64,000 nt of DNA from Hymenobacter fodinae (GCF_004745825.1 NZ_SRLA01000001.1:930001-994000), one strand, 5' to 3'; counted from the first letter of the stretch, positions 51,510-62,865 are shown. Notes: generated from the sequence alone by a model not told the origin. Made by a program: numbers and translations.

Positions 51510-52850
51510 TTAGATAGCTGGGTCGGCGGGAGTGTTGGGGTTGTTGACGCGTTCTTGCTGCGGATAGGGGTAGAAGTTGCGCGTGCGCTCTGTAAGAGAA
51601 GCGGGCGGGGCGGGTCGGCCAAAGCGGCGGCTATCATCAAGGCGTAGGCCGCTCAGGAAAAGCTCAGCGCTACGCTGCTTGTACACTTCCAGCAACAAGG
51701 CATCTACGGTAAGAGGCCCGGAGTAGGCCGGTAGGCCAGCGTACACCCCAAACAGGTCGCCGGTGGTTTGGGTACGCACGGCGTTAATGTCGGCGAGAGC
51801 GGCGGCGGTATTGGGCGTTGCAGCTCGCAGGTTCGCCTCGGCCCGGATCAAGCGCATTTCGTCGGGCAGATAAGCGGGAATGGCGCTGGTTTGGCTGGTG
51901 AAGAAGCCGGCTAGGCTGCGGATGTTATCGGTGCTGCCGTTGTTATTGTCTGCCACTACCGGGCCGGTCAGGTAAAACGCCAGGCGGCCGTCGCCGGGCT
52001 CAACTAAGCTCGCAGGCAGGCCAAACCGGTCGCGGGGCCGGAAGTTGGTGCCCGGCAGAATAGTGAATTGATAGACGGGGTTGGGGTTTTGCGTGGAGTA
52101 GGTGAAAGCCGAGCGCACCGTCAGATTCACCAGGTTAGCCGCCGTCAGAGCCGCCGCATAATTGCCGGCCATCAGATTGAAACGGGCCCGGTAGGCCTGT
52201 ACCGTATTGGGGAGGTTGAAATCGGGGCCGATTACTTGCGTAGTAAACTCGGCGGAAGGTGGGGTAGCGGCTAGCTCTTGCGTAGCCAGGTCAAGCAGGC
52301 GAATAGCTTCCTGCAGAAGTTGCTGTCGAGGAACAAAGCCAGGAGATGCTTCGGCACTGAGTGGGCCTTGCTCAAAGCCTAGCGCCACGCCGGCCAGCGC
52401 TGCTGCCTTAAATAGGTAGGCGTGCGCCAGTACGCCGCTGCGCGCGGCCGCATCTGCACTTAGTACGGAAGGAGCAGCCGCAATCAGCTGGTCGGCAATG
52501 AGGACTACGCGGTAGTTGCGGGCAAACAGGGCGGAGGTATTGGCATTGCTCGGGGACAACTGCGCTCCACCTTGCTCCAGTTCTGTGATGTTAAAAAACG
52601 TGGTGATGCCCTTCACCTCCCGGCTGGTGGTGCCCGTGGTGAGGATAATGGGCTCAAGGGCCGCCGTAGAATAGATCTGGCGTAGGCCTACACTCAGGGC
52701 AAAGAGGCCTTCGCGGGTGGTGAGGGTTTGCGCATCGGTAGCGGCGTTGGGGTTGGCTAGGTCCAAGTCGCAGGCAGCAGTACCCAGTAGCAGCCCTCCG
52801 AGCAGGATGCCGGCCAGCAGGCGGCGCGGCCTAAGTAGAAAGTGACGCAT
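51510..52850 (-). CDS. RagB/SusD family nutrient-uptake lipoprotein
   Basis: The 446-residue lipoprotein has a type II signal peptide with lipobox GTAAC. The acidic residues right after Cys (CDLDL) resemble the surface-export signal of Bacteroidota. The body is TPR-rich with SusD landmarks: DEMRLIRAEANLRA, LADINAVRTQ, LLLEVYKQRSAELFLSGLRLDDSRRFGRP. It forms the lid of the SusCD uptake complex. It lies 30 bases after susC on the same strand. No glycan-degrading enzyme is nearby, so the nutrient is unknown. Confidence 0.94.
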   Translation of the reverse strand: MRHFLLRPRRLLAGILLGGLLLGTAACDLDLANPNAATDAQTLTTREGLFALSVGLRQIYSTAALEPIILTTGTTSREVKGITTFFNITELEQGGAQLSPSNANTSALFARNYRVVLIADQLIAAAPSVLSADAAARSGVLAHAYLFKAAALAGVALGFEQGPLSAEASPGFVPRQQLLQEAIRLLDLATQELAATPPSAEFTTQVIGPDFNLPNTVQAYRARFNLMAGNYAAALTAANLVNLTVRSAFTYSTQNPNPVYQFTILPGTNFRPRDRFGLPASLVEPGDGRLAFYLTGPVVADNNNGSTDNIRSLAGFFTSQTSAIPAYLPDEMRLIRAEANLRAATPNTAAALADINAVRTQTTGDLFGVYAGLPAYSGPLTVDALLLEVYKQRSAELFLSGLRLDDSRRFGRPAPPASLTERTRNFYPYPQQERVNNPNTPADPAI

Positions 52851-52880
52851 ATCGGTAGAAAAGCAAAGTCAGAGAATCAG

Positions 52881-55800
52881 TTAAAACGACGCGTTGAAGC
52901 CCACCGACACCGAGCGGGGAATGGGCACCTCCACGAAGTCGAAGCCGCGCACGGCGTTGCTCTGGCCGGCAGCACTTACTTCGGGGTCGTAGCCGCTGTA
53001 GTCGGTTATTACCCACAGGTTGCGGCCCGCCACGGAAAAGCGCAGGTCGCGCATACCCAGAAACTTGGGCTTGAGCAGGTAGCTGATGGAAGCTTCGCGT
53101 AGCTTGATAAAGGAGCCGTCTTCAATCCACCGGTCGAACGTGTTGTAGGTGGCTACGCTGGTGCCTTTGGCTACCTCGCCGCGCAGCTCCGGCTCGTACT
53201 GAGCTAGGCCACCAAAAATGTCGCGGCTACCCACGCGCTGCGTGAAGTTGAACACGTCGAAGTCCTGCTGGGTGTCAAACTGCACCCTAAACGAAAGACG
53301 ACCATTGAGCAGGCCTACCTCATTGATGAGCGAGGCCACGTAGCGCGGATTCGGGTCGCCAAGGACACCGTTTAGCAAGGCACCTGATGGTTGTCCATCG
53401 GCGGCGCGCTGGGGCGTGTTGGCCGCCCCGAAGGTGCCCTGCACACCCCGCTCGCGCTGGGGCAGGCCTGCGGTTGTGAGCAGCAGAGAGCCATCGGGGT
53501 TGCGGGCCGAGTAGGTGCCGTAATACGTGCCCAGTGGATACCCTTCAACCCCGGCCACCAACCCAAAGCCGTTAGGGAAGGTTACTACCCCGCCTGGAAT
53601 GTTGGTAATGCGGTTTTTATTGTGCGTGAACGTACCCGTGATATTCCAGGTAACGCGCTCCGATTTTACGGCCGTAGCGCGCACCAGTAGCTCCACGCCC
53701 CGGTTGCGCATGTTGCCAATGTTATCGAAGCGGTTGAGGAAGCCCGAGCTGAAATTGAGGTCGCGCTGCAGCAGCAGGTCTTGCACCCGCTTGTCGTAGT
53801 AAGAAAACTCAATGCCCAACCGGTCGTTAAGCAAACTCAGATCAGTACCTACCTCAAACTCTTTCTGGCGCTCTGGCTTCAGGTTGTTGTTGCCTTGCAG
53901 CGTAGAAGTGCCTAGGCCCGGCAGCGCCCCCTGTATCAAAGGGTTGAAATTGGTGAAGCGTTGGTAAGCGCCGATAGCCGTGAGGTTGCCGGCTTCGCCG
54001 TAGGAGGCGCGCAGTTTGAATTGCGGCACGAAGCGGCCTAGGCCACCTTCTTTCCAGAAGCTTTCCTCCGATACCACGTAGGAGCCGCTGAGCTTGGGAT
54101 AAAACTGCGTGCGGTTGTTGGCCCCGTACACAGAAGCCGCATCAACGCGGCCGGCAGCCGTTATAAACAGGCGGTTATAGAGACCAAACGTCTGCTGGAG
54201 AAAGGCCCCTTGAATAGTGCGCTCGGTCCGCTCTTCTCCCGCTACCGTAGTGCCATTAATGATTTCCACCACCGGCGACAAGTTGATAGACTGAATGCCA
54301 GTAGAAAGGGCCCGCTCATACTGCAGCGTGCCGCCCGCCGTGGTGGTGCTGGCCAGCCACTCCGTAAAATCGCGCTTGTAGCTAAACGTCAGGTCGTTGT
54401 TGACCAGGAAGGAAGAGCGGTCGGCGCGGCGGGCTAGGCCAGTGGTGTAGGTGGGCGCCGTGCTATTGGTCGGGATGAAGCCGGTGGCAACCTGAGTGCT
54501 GGCGTCGTAGCCCAGCACGTAATCAATAGTGAAGCCCGCAAAGGGAGTGAGGTTCAGTTGCGCATCGCCGATGAAACGGGAAGTGCGCTGGCGGAAGTTG
54601 AAGCGGTTAATGGCTTCCAGCGGGTTGGTGCGGGCAATGTTAAGGGCGGTGCTGGGGTAGCGGCCAGTAACCGGGTCGGGGCTTGGGTCAATGAAGTTAT
54701 TGGAGAAGATAAATCCCGTGAGGGCCCCGTAAGCCTCATTAATGCCGCCGTTTGGTACCTCCCGGCTCTGGCTGAGCGCGTAGTTGGCACCCACACTAAT
54801 GCTAGCTTTTGAACCCAAGGTTTGCTGAAGCCGCAGGCGCCCGCCCCCGCGGTTGAAATCAGTATTCTTGACGATGCCCTGGTTATTGAAGTAGTTGCCA
54901 GAGGCAAAATATTTCGTGCCCGTGTTGCCACCCGTCACCGATACATAGTTATCAGTACCAATAGCCGTGCGGAAAATCTCCTTCTGATAATCGTAACGCT
55001 GCACCGGCACCTGGCTCAGGTCAGTAGCAATGGTGTTGGTGAAGCGGAATGGGTACTCATTATAGTCGAGGGTTTTGCGGATTTGCGAGGTCAGGAACTG
55101 CGACGATACCGTCACCTGGGGCTTGCCCTCCTTGCCACGCTTCGTAAAAATCTGCACCACCCCGTTGGAGGCCCGCGACCCGTAAATGGCCGCCGCTGCG
55201 GCACCCTTAATCACTTCAATGCGCTCAATGTCGTTGGGGCTGATATCGACAAGACGGTTTTGCGCGTACCCGCCCAAATCAAGCAGCTGGGGCGAGTCGT
55301 TGTTGATGATAACCCCGTCGATGATGTAGAGCGGGTCGGAGGAGCCAGCTACCGTGCTGGGCCCGCGCAGGCGCACCGAAATACCGCCGGCGGGGTTACC
55401 CGAGTTCTGGGTAATCTGCACCCCCGCAAACTTGCCCTGTAAGGCTTGATCTATCTGGGTGGGCACCGTAGTGCGCAGCTCATCTCCCGAGACCGTAGCA
55501 ATGGTATTGCCTAGCTGTTTTTTGCTGGTCGCCACGGAGGTACCCGTCACCACCACGTCGTTCAGGCGCACTAGGTCCTCACTCAACGACACATCGGGCA
55601 CAGTAACCGTAGTTTCTGGGCCCAGCACCACGCGCCGCCGCACGGGGCTGTACCCCACGGAGCTTACCTCCAGCTGATAGTTGCCCGGCGCCAGGCTGGC
55701 GCTAAGCTCAAACCGGCCTTCCACATCAGAGCTGGCCCCAAGTACCGTGTTGAGCAAGCGCACGGTGGCACCCGGCAGCACTTCTGAGCGGGCGTCGAGT

Positions 55801-55931
55801 ACACGCCCCCGGATGGTATAACGGGTATTCTGCGCCGATGCGGATGACGCAGACCCCAGCAGTAGCAGCAGGAGCAGCACCAGCCAGCCCCAGTGGCTGT
55901 GGCGCTTGGGGTGAGAGTAAGCGTGTGGCAT
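52881..55931 (-). CDS. SusC/RagA family TonB-linked outer-membrane transporter
   Basis: The 1016-residue protein starts with a long hydrophobic signal peptide (to about SSASAQ). A carboxypeptidase-regulatory-like domain follows (IRGRVLDARSEVLPGATVRL at about 38-110). The plug domain carries the SusC signature (LQGKFAGVQITQNSGNPAGGISVRLRG, then DPLYIIDGVIINN and RIEVIKGAAAAAIYGSRASNGVV). The 22-strand barrel ends in Phe (GFNASF). It imports a bulky nutrient with SusD, driven by TonB. A hairpin lies just upstream, between anmK and this gene. Confidence 0.95.
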   Translation of the reverse strand: MPHAYSHPKRHSHWGWLVLLLLLLLGSASSASAQNTRYTIRGRVLDARSEVLPGATVRLLNTVLGASSDVEGRFELSASLAPGNYQLEVSSVGYSPVRRRVVLGPETTVTVPDVSLSEDLVRLNDVVVTGTSVATSKKQLGNTIATVSGDELRTTVPTQIDQALQGKFAGVQITQNSGNPAGGISVRLRGPSTVAGSSDPLYIIDGVIINNDSPQLLDLGGYAQNRLVDISPNDIERIEVIKGAAAAAIYGSRASNGVVQIFTKRGKEGKPQVTVSSQFLTSQIRKTLDYNEYPFRFTNTIATDLSQVPVQRYDYQKEIFRTAIGTDNYVSVTGGNTGTKYFASGNYFNNQGIVKNTDFNRGGGRLRLQQTLGSKASISVGANYALSQSREVPNGGINEAYGALTGFIFSNNFIDPSPDPVTGRYPSTALNIARTNPLEAINRFNFRQRTSRFIGDAQLNLTPFAGFTIDYVLGYDASTQVATGFIPTNSTAPTYTTGLARRADRSSFLVNNDLTFSYKRDFTEWLASTTTAGGTLQYERALSTGIQSINLSPVVEIINGTTVAGEERTERTIQGAFLQQTFGLYNRLFITAAGRVDAASVYGANNRTQFYPKLSGSYVVSEESFWKEGGLGRFVPQFKLRASYGEAGNLTAIGAYQRFTNFNPLIQGALPGLGTSTLQGNNNLKPERQKEFEVGTDLSLLNDRLGIEFSYYDKRVQDLLLQRDLNFSSGFLNRFDNIGNMRNRGVELLVRATAVKSERVTWNITGTFTHNKNRITNIPGGVVTFPNGFGLVAGVEGYPLGTYYGTYSARNPDGSLLLTTAGLPQRERGVQGTFGAANTPQRAADGQPSGALLNGVLGDPNPRYVASLINEVGLLNGRLSFRVQFDTQQDFDVFNFTQRVGSRDIFGGLAQYEPELRGEVAKGTSVATYNTFDRWIEDGSFIKLREASISYLLKPKFLGMRDLRFSVAGRNLWVITDYSGYDPEVSAAGQSNAVRGFDFVEVPIPRSVSVGFNASF

Positions 55932-55960
55932 AGGGAGATGATTAGGGGAATAAAAAGAAC

Positions 55961-55996
55961 GGCTTGCTACCCGCTCTACTGAGCTGATAGCAAGCC
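55961..55996 (-). terminator. Hairpin between anmK and susC
   Basis: GGCTTGCTA pairs with TAGCAAGCC across 18 bases. On the minus strand it is followed by TCTTTTTA, a terminator shape for anmK. Only about 30 bases remain before the susC start, so it may instead work as an attenuator. Confidence 0.75.
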
Positions 55997-56044
55997 ATTA
56001 AACATAGCGAAAAGAAGGATTATTTGTGCTTTATGCCGTTAAGC

Positions 56045-57253
56045 TTATCCGGGAAACGAAATCTTACCCATGCTCACTGCTGGCACCCGCTGGCGGCCTG
56101 CCCCAATGCTTACAGGTTGGCCGGCTACGGCTTCATTGGCCAGCAGCGCAAACAGAATAGCTTCCTTGGCATCGGGCAGCACGCCGAGCGTTTCGGTGGT
56201 ATCAAAGCGGCAGTTGGGGAGGTGGCGTCTTAAGGCGGCTTGTAAGGCTGGGTTGTGGGCACCGCCACCGCTGGCATACACTGCCAGGGCAGGCCTAGGG
56301 CCGAAAACCTGTGTAGCGGCCCGGGCCACGCCCAGGGCGCTGAACTCCGTGAGGGTAGCCAAGGTGTCTTCTAAGCCTAGGCCAGTAGTATTGCTGCGCT
56401 CCTGGGCCTGTTGCAGATACGCCGGACTGAAAAGCTCGGGCCCAGTAGTTTTGGGTAAGGCGGCGGCAAAGAAGGGGTGGCCTAGCAGCTCAGCCAGCAG
56501 GCCTTCGTGTACTTGACCGGTACTGGCGAGGCGGCCGTCTTCATCGTAGGCCAGTTCGGGGCGGTGCTGGCGGACGGTGGCATCAAGCAGCGTGTTGCCA
56601 GGACCGGTATCGGTGCTGAAAGCGGTGCTGGCATCTTGGCCGGTGCGGGGCAGGTAGGTGAAGTTGGCAATGCCACCTAGGTTGAGCAGGAGCCGCTCCT
56701 CATGGGGGCTGCTGAGCAGGAGGTAGTCGCCGTACGCGGCAAGCGGGGCACCCTCACCACCGGCTGCAATGTGCTTCTGCCGAAAGTCGCTGAGGGTAAT
56801 GATACCGGTACGCACGGCCACATGGTCGCCGTCGCCGAGTTGGAGGGTAGCGTTGAGGGGAAAGTCAGGGCGCTGGTGCTGGTGTTGGGGCGCGTGGTAT
56901 ACCGTCTGGCCGTGACTGGCTATGAGGTCTACTTCTCGTGGGGCAACCTGCCACTGCTGCAGGCACTGCAGGATCATGTCGGCGTGCAGGTGGCCTAGCC
57001 AGGGGTTGAGCAGCGTTAGGTATTCCAAGCTCACCTGCTCCCGCGCAAATACTTGCCTAATTCGGTGGCGCACATCGTCATCGTAGGGTACAGTAGCAAA
57101 GTGTTCCAGCTCCAGCCGCGTACTAGTCCCGTGCCCGTGCAAGCGGCAAAGCGCCACATCCAGCCCATCCAACGAAGTACCCGACATGAGCCCAATGATC
57201 CGCCGGCTTGGCTGCTGAGCGAGTTGATAAAGACGAACAAGCTGTTGGTTCAT
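56045..57253 (-). CDS. anmK: anhydro-N-acetylmuramic acid kinase
   Basis: The 402-residue kinase recycles cell-wall anhydro-MurNAc by opening the 1,6-anhydro ring and phosphorylating it to MurNAc-6-phosphate. It shows the ATP/sugar motif MSGTSLDG at residues 23-30, SHGQTVYHAP, LNLGGIANFTYLP, TDTGPGNTLLDA and the C-terminal ASGGGAHN. Length is within the family range. No murQ-type etherase lies within the window. The gene precedes susC and susD on the same strand. Confidence 0.95.
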   Translation of the reverse strand: MNQQLVRLYQLAQQPSRRIIGLMSGTSLDGLDVALCRLHGHGTSTRLELEHFATVPYDDDVRHRIRQVFAREQVSLEYLTLLNPWLGHLHADMILQCLQQWQVAPREVDLIASHGQTVYHAPQHQHQRPDFPLNATLQLGDGDHVAVRTGIITLSDFRQKHIAAGGEGAPLAAYGDYLLLSSPHEERLLLNLGGIANFTYLPRTGQDASTAFSTDTGPGNTLLDATVRQHRPELAYDEDGRLASTGQVHEGLLAELLGHPFFAAALPKTTGPELFSPAYLQQAQERSNTTGLGLEDTLATLTEFSALGVARAATQVFGPRPALAVYASGGGAHNPALQAALRRHLPNCRFDTTETLGVLPDAKEAILFALLANEAVAGQPVSIGAGRQRVPAVSMGKISFPG

Positions 57254-57385
57254 GCGCTAAATGGTAGGTTTGTACCGTTTACTACTGGGTTCCCTAGTTC
57301 AAAATATTTTTTGTACTACCTATTGCTAAAACGAGGCTTGCGGGTGTGAATAGCTGACATGCTAGGTTGTGTGTAGCAAATAAAA

Positions 57386-57421
57386 CAAAAGAGCCCTACT
57401 AACGGCAGCAGGGCTCTTTTG
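57386..57421 (-). terminator. hscA terminator
   Basis: CAAAAGAGCCCT pairs perfectly with AGGGCTCTTTTG across a 12-base loop, with A-rich sequence on the minus-strand downstream side read as T-rich. It ends the hscA transcript and could also insulate anmK. Confidence 0.85.
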
Positions 57422-57478
57422 TAGAAGGAAACACACGTGGCAAGTTCGGCTTATGGCATCGGGTTACCAACTCATACG

Positions 57479-59338
<1,860 letters not shown>

Positions 59339-59421
59339 ATGGGAGCAGCGTGCCAGAGCACGCAGAATAAGCGAGAAGAGGGGGCGAAAAGAACCATAAC
59401 AGGCAATCTGCCCGGAAGGCA

Positions 59422-59429
59422 CAAAAGTA
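59422..59429 (-). promoter_or_regulatory. Candidate -7 element for hscA
   Basis: On the minus strand this reads TACTTTTG, matching TAnnTTTG, 83 bases upstream of the hscA start. No clear -33 element. Confidence 0.4.
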
Positions 59430-59601
59430 GCGAAGAAAAATGCCCGCCTGGCGTAGCCAGCAGTGGCCTAGACCGTAGTACATGGCACTCTAGCTTTGTT
59501 GCTGCCAGACTTGAACCACTCAGCCAGCCGCGTTCAAGGGTCCAGAAGCTTGCATTCGGGCCAGTAAATGCAGACTTTCGGGCCGAATCGTGCTGTCTGC
59601 T

Positions 59602-60480
59602 ATGAATCAACTGTTACGCTTGCTGAGTGTGCTCAGGCCGTGGGCTAGGCCACTATCATTGGGGGCTGCGCTAGGCCTAGTGGGGGTGTTGCCGGCCTGC
59701 CAGACCTCGGTTGGAGAAACTACCAGCCTATATGCGGCACCCAAGCAGCCAACGGCCACCACCTTACCTGACTCAGCGGCCGCCGTTGCGGCACTGCCCG
59801 ATTCATTGCGCCTCACGCCCCTGCTTCCCCTGGCCGGTGTCCCTGATTCTCTGCACCAGCAAATTCAGGCCTTGCACGCCAGCTTGGGCCCAGAGGCCGC
59901 CGAACTGCGCCTGGAGGTGCTGGAGCGAGCCTGCGTGGGCTACCTCAACCTGCGGAAAAACGGCCGCGTGAGTAAGCCCGGCGTGCTGGCCGTGGCTGAT
60001 ATGGATATGCCCTCCTCCGAAAAACGGCTGTGGGTTTTGGATCTGAAAGCCGGACAAGTGCTGCACCGCAGCCACGTAGCGCACGGGGAAGGCTCGGGCC
60101 ACCTGCGGGCCCGGCGGTTTTCTAACGTGATGAGGTCGGAGTGCACGGCGCTGGGCTTCTACCGCACCCAGGATACGTACCAGGGCAAGCACGGCCTCTC
60201 GCGCCGCCTGCGCGGCCTCGACGCGGGCCAGAACGACAACGCCCTGCGCCGCTACGTAGTTTTGCACGCCGCCGACTACGTGAGTAAGCAGCACCTGGCC
60301 CGTTACGGGCAGGCAGGCTACAGTCGTGGCTGCCCTGCCTTGCCCCCCGATCAATACCGTGGTATTATCAACACAGTAGGGGAGGGCGGCTGCCTCTACA
60401 TAAGTGGCCCAGGCCTAGAGTCGAAGTGGCTAGATGCTACTGTGGCCGCTCAGCAGTTGGCGGCGCGAGGCTGGCGCTAG
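59602..60480 (+). CDS. murein L,D-transpeptidase catalytic-domain lipoprotein (YkuD_2 type)
   Basis: The 292-residue protein has a lipoprotein signal (lipobox LPAC near residue 34) and a Pro/Ala-rich linker of about 50 residues. A YkuD_2-type domain follows: KRLWVLDLKAGQVLHRSHVAHGEGSG, LGFYRTQDTYQGKHG and HAADYVS, with catalytic Cys244 in SRGCPAL. Such enzymes make or remodel 3-3 peptidoglycan cross-links or attach proteins to the wall. The residues after the lipid Cys (QTSVG) are not acidic, so it probably stays in the periplasm. I chose the ATG at 59602 over the GTG at 59590. A paralogue follows at 60781. Confidence 0.9.
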   Translation: MNQLLRLLSVLRPWARPLSLGAALGLVGVLPACQTSVGETTSLYAAPKQPTATTLPDSAAAVAALPDSLRLTPLLPLAGVPDSLHQQIQALHASLGPEAAELRLEVLERACVGYLNLRKNGRVSKPGVLAVADMDMPSSEKRLWVLDLKAGQVLHRSHVAHGEGSGHLRARRFSNVMRSECTALGFYRTQDTYQGKHGLSRRLRGLDAGQNDNALRRYVVLHAADYVSKQHLARYGQAGYSRGCPALPPDQYRGIINTVGEGGCLYISGPGLESKWLDATVAAQQLAARGWR

Positions 60481-60780
60481 GCAGCTAGACTTGGCCGTGA
60501 GCGTCTTTATCAATTATGAACAATAAACCTTGTCAGGATGTGCTGGCGAGGTTTTTTTGTTGGTAACGGCAAGTGAGCAGATAGCTGTTCTGTAGCACAG
60601 TGGTATCGGCCTTTTGCGGGGGCGGGGAACTCTGAGCGTAGCCAGCTAGTTTTAAATACAGCAAAGCCACTATATCTCGACGAAAGGTAGGTGTATCGTT
60701 TATCGATGTAGTGCGTATATCTCCCTGGCTCAGCAATACTCTGTCCCGAGCCTTTCTCACAACCACAACATTTCGTGCAG
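60481..60780 (+). other. 300-base gap between the two transpeptidase genes
   Basis: It contains a terminator hairpin near its start (listed separately). I see no TAnnTTTG promoter and no coding frame that resembles a protein in the remaining 220 bases, although the downstream gene must have its own promoter if the hairpin terminates. Confidence 0.6.
60525..60558 (+). terminator. Terminator after the first L,D-transpeptidase gene
   Basis: AAACCTTGTC pairs with GGCGAGGTTT (with G-T wobbles) and is followed by TTTTT. Confidence 0.82.
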
Positions 60781-61617
60781 ATGGAAAAGAAGAGTGTAGT
60801 AAGCCGTCAGCGCCTTAAGCGCCGGGCCCGTCGGGTAGCCCGTCGGGTACTTCCGTTTGTGGCTTCGCTGTTCTTGGCTACGCCCCTGGCGGCTCCTATT
60901 GCCCGCACCCAAGCCGCTACGCCCAAAACGGCCGTGCGCCGCGTAGTAGCGCCCGTACTCACCAAAGAGGCGATGTACACCCAGCGTCTGCAGGATTTGT
61001 ATCAGGAACTGGGGGTAGCCCAGCAGGGCCTGCGCTACGAGGTGTTTGAGAAAGCCATGACGGGTTACCTCAACCTCGAAGAAGAAGGCAAGCTCAACAA
61101 CGACAAGCAACTACTGACGGTAGTTGACTTTGGGTTGCCTTCTACTGAGAAACGCCTGTGGGTGCTGGATCTGGCAGCCAAGCAAGTGAAGTTTCATACC
61201 CTGGTTGCCCACGGTCATAATTCCGGTGAGAACATGGCGACGAACTTCTCCAATGAGAACGAGTCGAACATGAGCAGCCTGGGTTTCTACGTGACCAAGG
61301 GTGAGTACACCGGAAAGCACGGCCGCTCCCTGAAGTTGCAAGGCGTAGATGAAGGCTACAACACTAACGCACTGTCGCGCTCCGTGGTAATGCACGGCGC
61401 CGACTACGTGAGCGAAGACTTCATCAAGCAGTATGGTCGCCTGGGCCGCAGCCTTGGTTGCCCCGCCCTGCCCATGGACGAGAAGGATGCCATCATTGAA
61501 GCCGTAAATGGCGGCACTTGCCTGTTCCTGAATGGCCCCGACCAGCAGTACTCCTCCAAATACCTGAACGAGGACATTGCTATCAACCGCCTGCTCGACA
61601 GCACTCAGATGATTTAA
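60781..61617 (+). CDS. murein L,D-transpeptidase catalytic-domain protein (YkuD_2 type), exported
   Basis: The 278-residue paralogue of the preceding gene has a very basic N-terminus (KRRARRVARR), then one hydrophobic stretch (about 23-42) that is a signal peptide or membrane anchor but lacks a lipobox. The catalytic domain has KRLWVLDLAAKQVKFHTLVAHGHNSG, LGFYVTKGEYTGKHG, HGADYVSEDF and Cys227 in RSLGCPAL. It acts on peptidoglycan in the periplasm. I chose the ATG at 60781 over the GTG two codons upstream. It is followed by a strong terminator. Confidence 0.9.
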   Translation: MEKKSVVSRQRLKRRARRVARRVLPFVASLFLATPLAAPIARTQAATPKTAVRRVVAPVLTKEAMYTQRLQDLYQELGVAQQGLRYEVFEKAMTGYLNLEEEGKLNNDKQLLTVVDFGLPSTEKRLWVLDLAAKQVKFHTLVAHGHNSGENMATNFSNENESNMSSLGFYVTKGEYTGKHGRSLKLQGVDEGYNTNALSRSVVMHGADYVSEDFIKQYGRLGRSLGCPALPMDEKDAIIEAVNGGTCLFLNGPDQQYSSKYLNEDIAINRLLDSTQMI

Positions 61618-61640
61618 TGGGCCTACTGGCCTAGAAAATA

Positions 61641-61676
61641 GAAAGCCCGCCCTGTACAAGCAGAGCGGGCTTTTTA
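61641..61676 (+). terminator. Terminator between the second L,D-transpeptidase and the Ldh-family gene
   Basis: AAAGCCCGC...CTG pairs with CAG...GCGGGCTTT across TACAAG and is followed by TTAAT. The genes converge here, so it may serve both. Confidence 0.9.
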
Positions 61677-61698
61677 ATGTCAAGTTAGCTGAGGTGTA

Positions 61699-62766
61699 CT
61701 ACAGCTTCACGCCAAACTTGGCCCCCACGGTTTCCAGATCTTTGATTACTGGGTCGAGGAGCGGAATGCCTTCGATGAGGCGCTTACCGCTCATTTCGCG
61801 TTCTGGGTCGCCGGGAATGAGCACGTGCTGGCCTTCCACGGCGCGGGCGTTGCGGAAAGTGGTAATCCAGTTATCCATGTGGGCCTTGAACTCGGCGGCG
61901 GGCCGGAAGGCATCTACGCGCATAGCTCCAAAGAAGTGGCCTAGGCCTTCGCCCACAGGGTTAGCTGAGGGTTGCAGAAAGGCCACGAAGGGCGGCACCC
62001 AAGGGCCGTAGTTTGCCCCACTGAGGACCGCTGAGAAAATATCTACTACGGCGCCCAGGCCGTAGCCCTTGTGCGAGCCGGTGGCCCCACCCAGAGGCAG
62101 CAGGGCACCGCCGTTCTTCACGGCGTTGGGGTCCGTTGAGCCAGTGCCGTCGGCATTCTGGGCCCAGCCTTCGGGAATGGGCGTGTTTTTGCGCTGGGCA
62201 ATTTCCAGCTTACCGTTAGCTGCCGTGGTAGTAGCCATGTCGAGCACAAAGTCGGGCTGGTCGCCGGCGGGTACGGCTACGGCAATGGGGTTGGTGCCCA
62301 GCAGACGTTCCAGCGAATACGTGGGCGCTACCAGGGGCGAGGCATTGGTCATGGCAATGCCCATCATGTCGTAGGCTAGGGCCTTCATGGCGTGGTAGCC
62401 CGCAATACCGAAGTGGTTGGAGTTCTTCACCGACACCCAGCCCGTGCCTACTTGGCGGGCCTTTTCAATAGCCACCTCCATGGCTTTCGGGCCTACCACT
62501 AGGCCTAGGCCACCATCACCATCTACCACGGCGGTGCTGGGCGTTTCGTAGGTCACGCCCACCCGGGGCGTGGGGTTGATGCGGCCGGCTTCCCAGAGGC
62601 GCACGTACCCAATGAGGCGCGCTACGCCGTGAGAGTCGATGCCGCGCAGGTCGGCGGCCAGTAGCGTTTCAGTGGCCAGCGTGGCATCCTCATCTGAGCA
62701 GCCAATGCTTTTAAAAACGGCTTCCGTGAAGCTGAAAAGGTGGGTATAGGAAAGCGTGGTAGCCAT
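61699..62766 (-). CDS. Ldh family (malate/L-lactate/ureidoglycolate) oxidoreductase
   Basis: The 355-residue NAD(P)-dependent 2-hydroxyacid dehydrogenase belongs to the Ldh_2 fold. It has DLRGIDSHGVARL near the N-terminus, SVKNSNHFGIAGYHAM with the catalytic His, LLGTNPIAVAVPAG, LDMATTTAANGKL and GSHKGYGLGAVVD. I chose the Met at 62766 (MATTLSYTH), since the longer frame adds 12 unlike residues. Substrate preference (malate, lactate, ureidoglycolate or sulfolactate) cannot be read from the sequence, and no pathway partner is adjacent. Confidence 0.93.
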   Translation of the reverse strand: MATTLSYTHLFSFTEAVFKSIGCSDEDATLATETLLAADLRGIDSHGVARLIGYVRLWEAGRINPTPRVGVTYETPSTAVVDGDGGLGLVVGPKAMEVAIEKARQVGTGWVSVKNSNHFGIAGYHAMKALAYDMMGIAMTNASPLVAPTYSLERLLGTNPIAVAVPAGDQPDFVLDMATTTAANGKLEIAQRKNTPIPEGWAQNADGTGSTDPNAVKNGGALLPLGGATGSHKGYGLGAVVDIFSAVLSGANYGPWVPPFVAFLQPSANPVGEGLGHFFGAMRVDAFRPAAEFKAHMDNWITTFRNARAVEGQHVLIPGDPEREMSGKRLIEGIPLLDPVIKDLETVGAKFGVKL

Positions 62767-62865
62767 GGAAAAAAGTGTGGTGGGAAGTACAAAGCTTCCC
62801 ACGTCAAGAATAAGCCGACTTGGCTGCGTGGTTCAGAACCGGTGCGGCTAGTGTAGGTGAGGGGG

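Noticed and set aside
60533..60766. 78-codon minus-strand frame in the gap between the transpeptidase genes
   Set aside because: It reads through the terminator hairpin, has no recognisable protein features and lacks a promoter.
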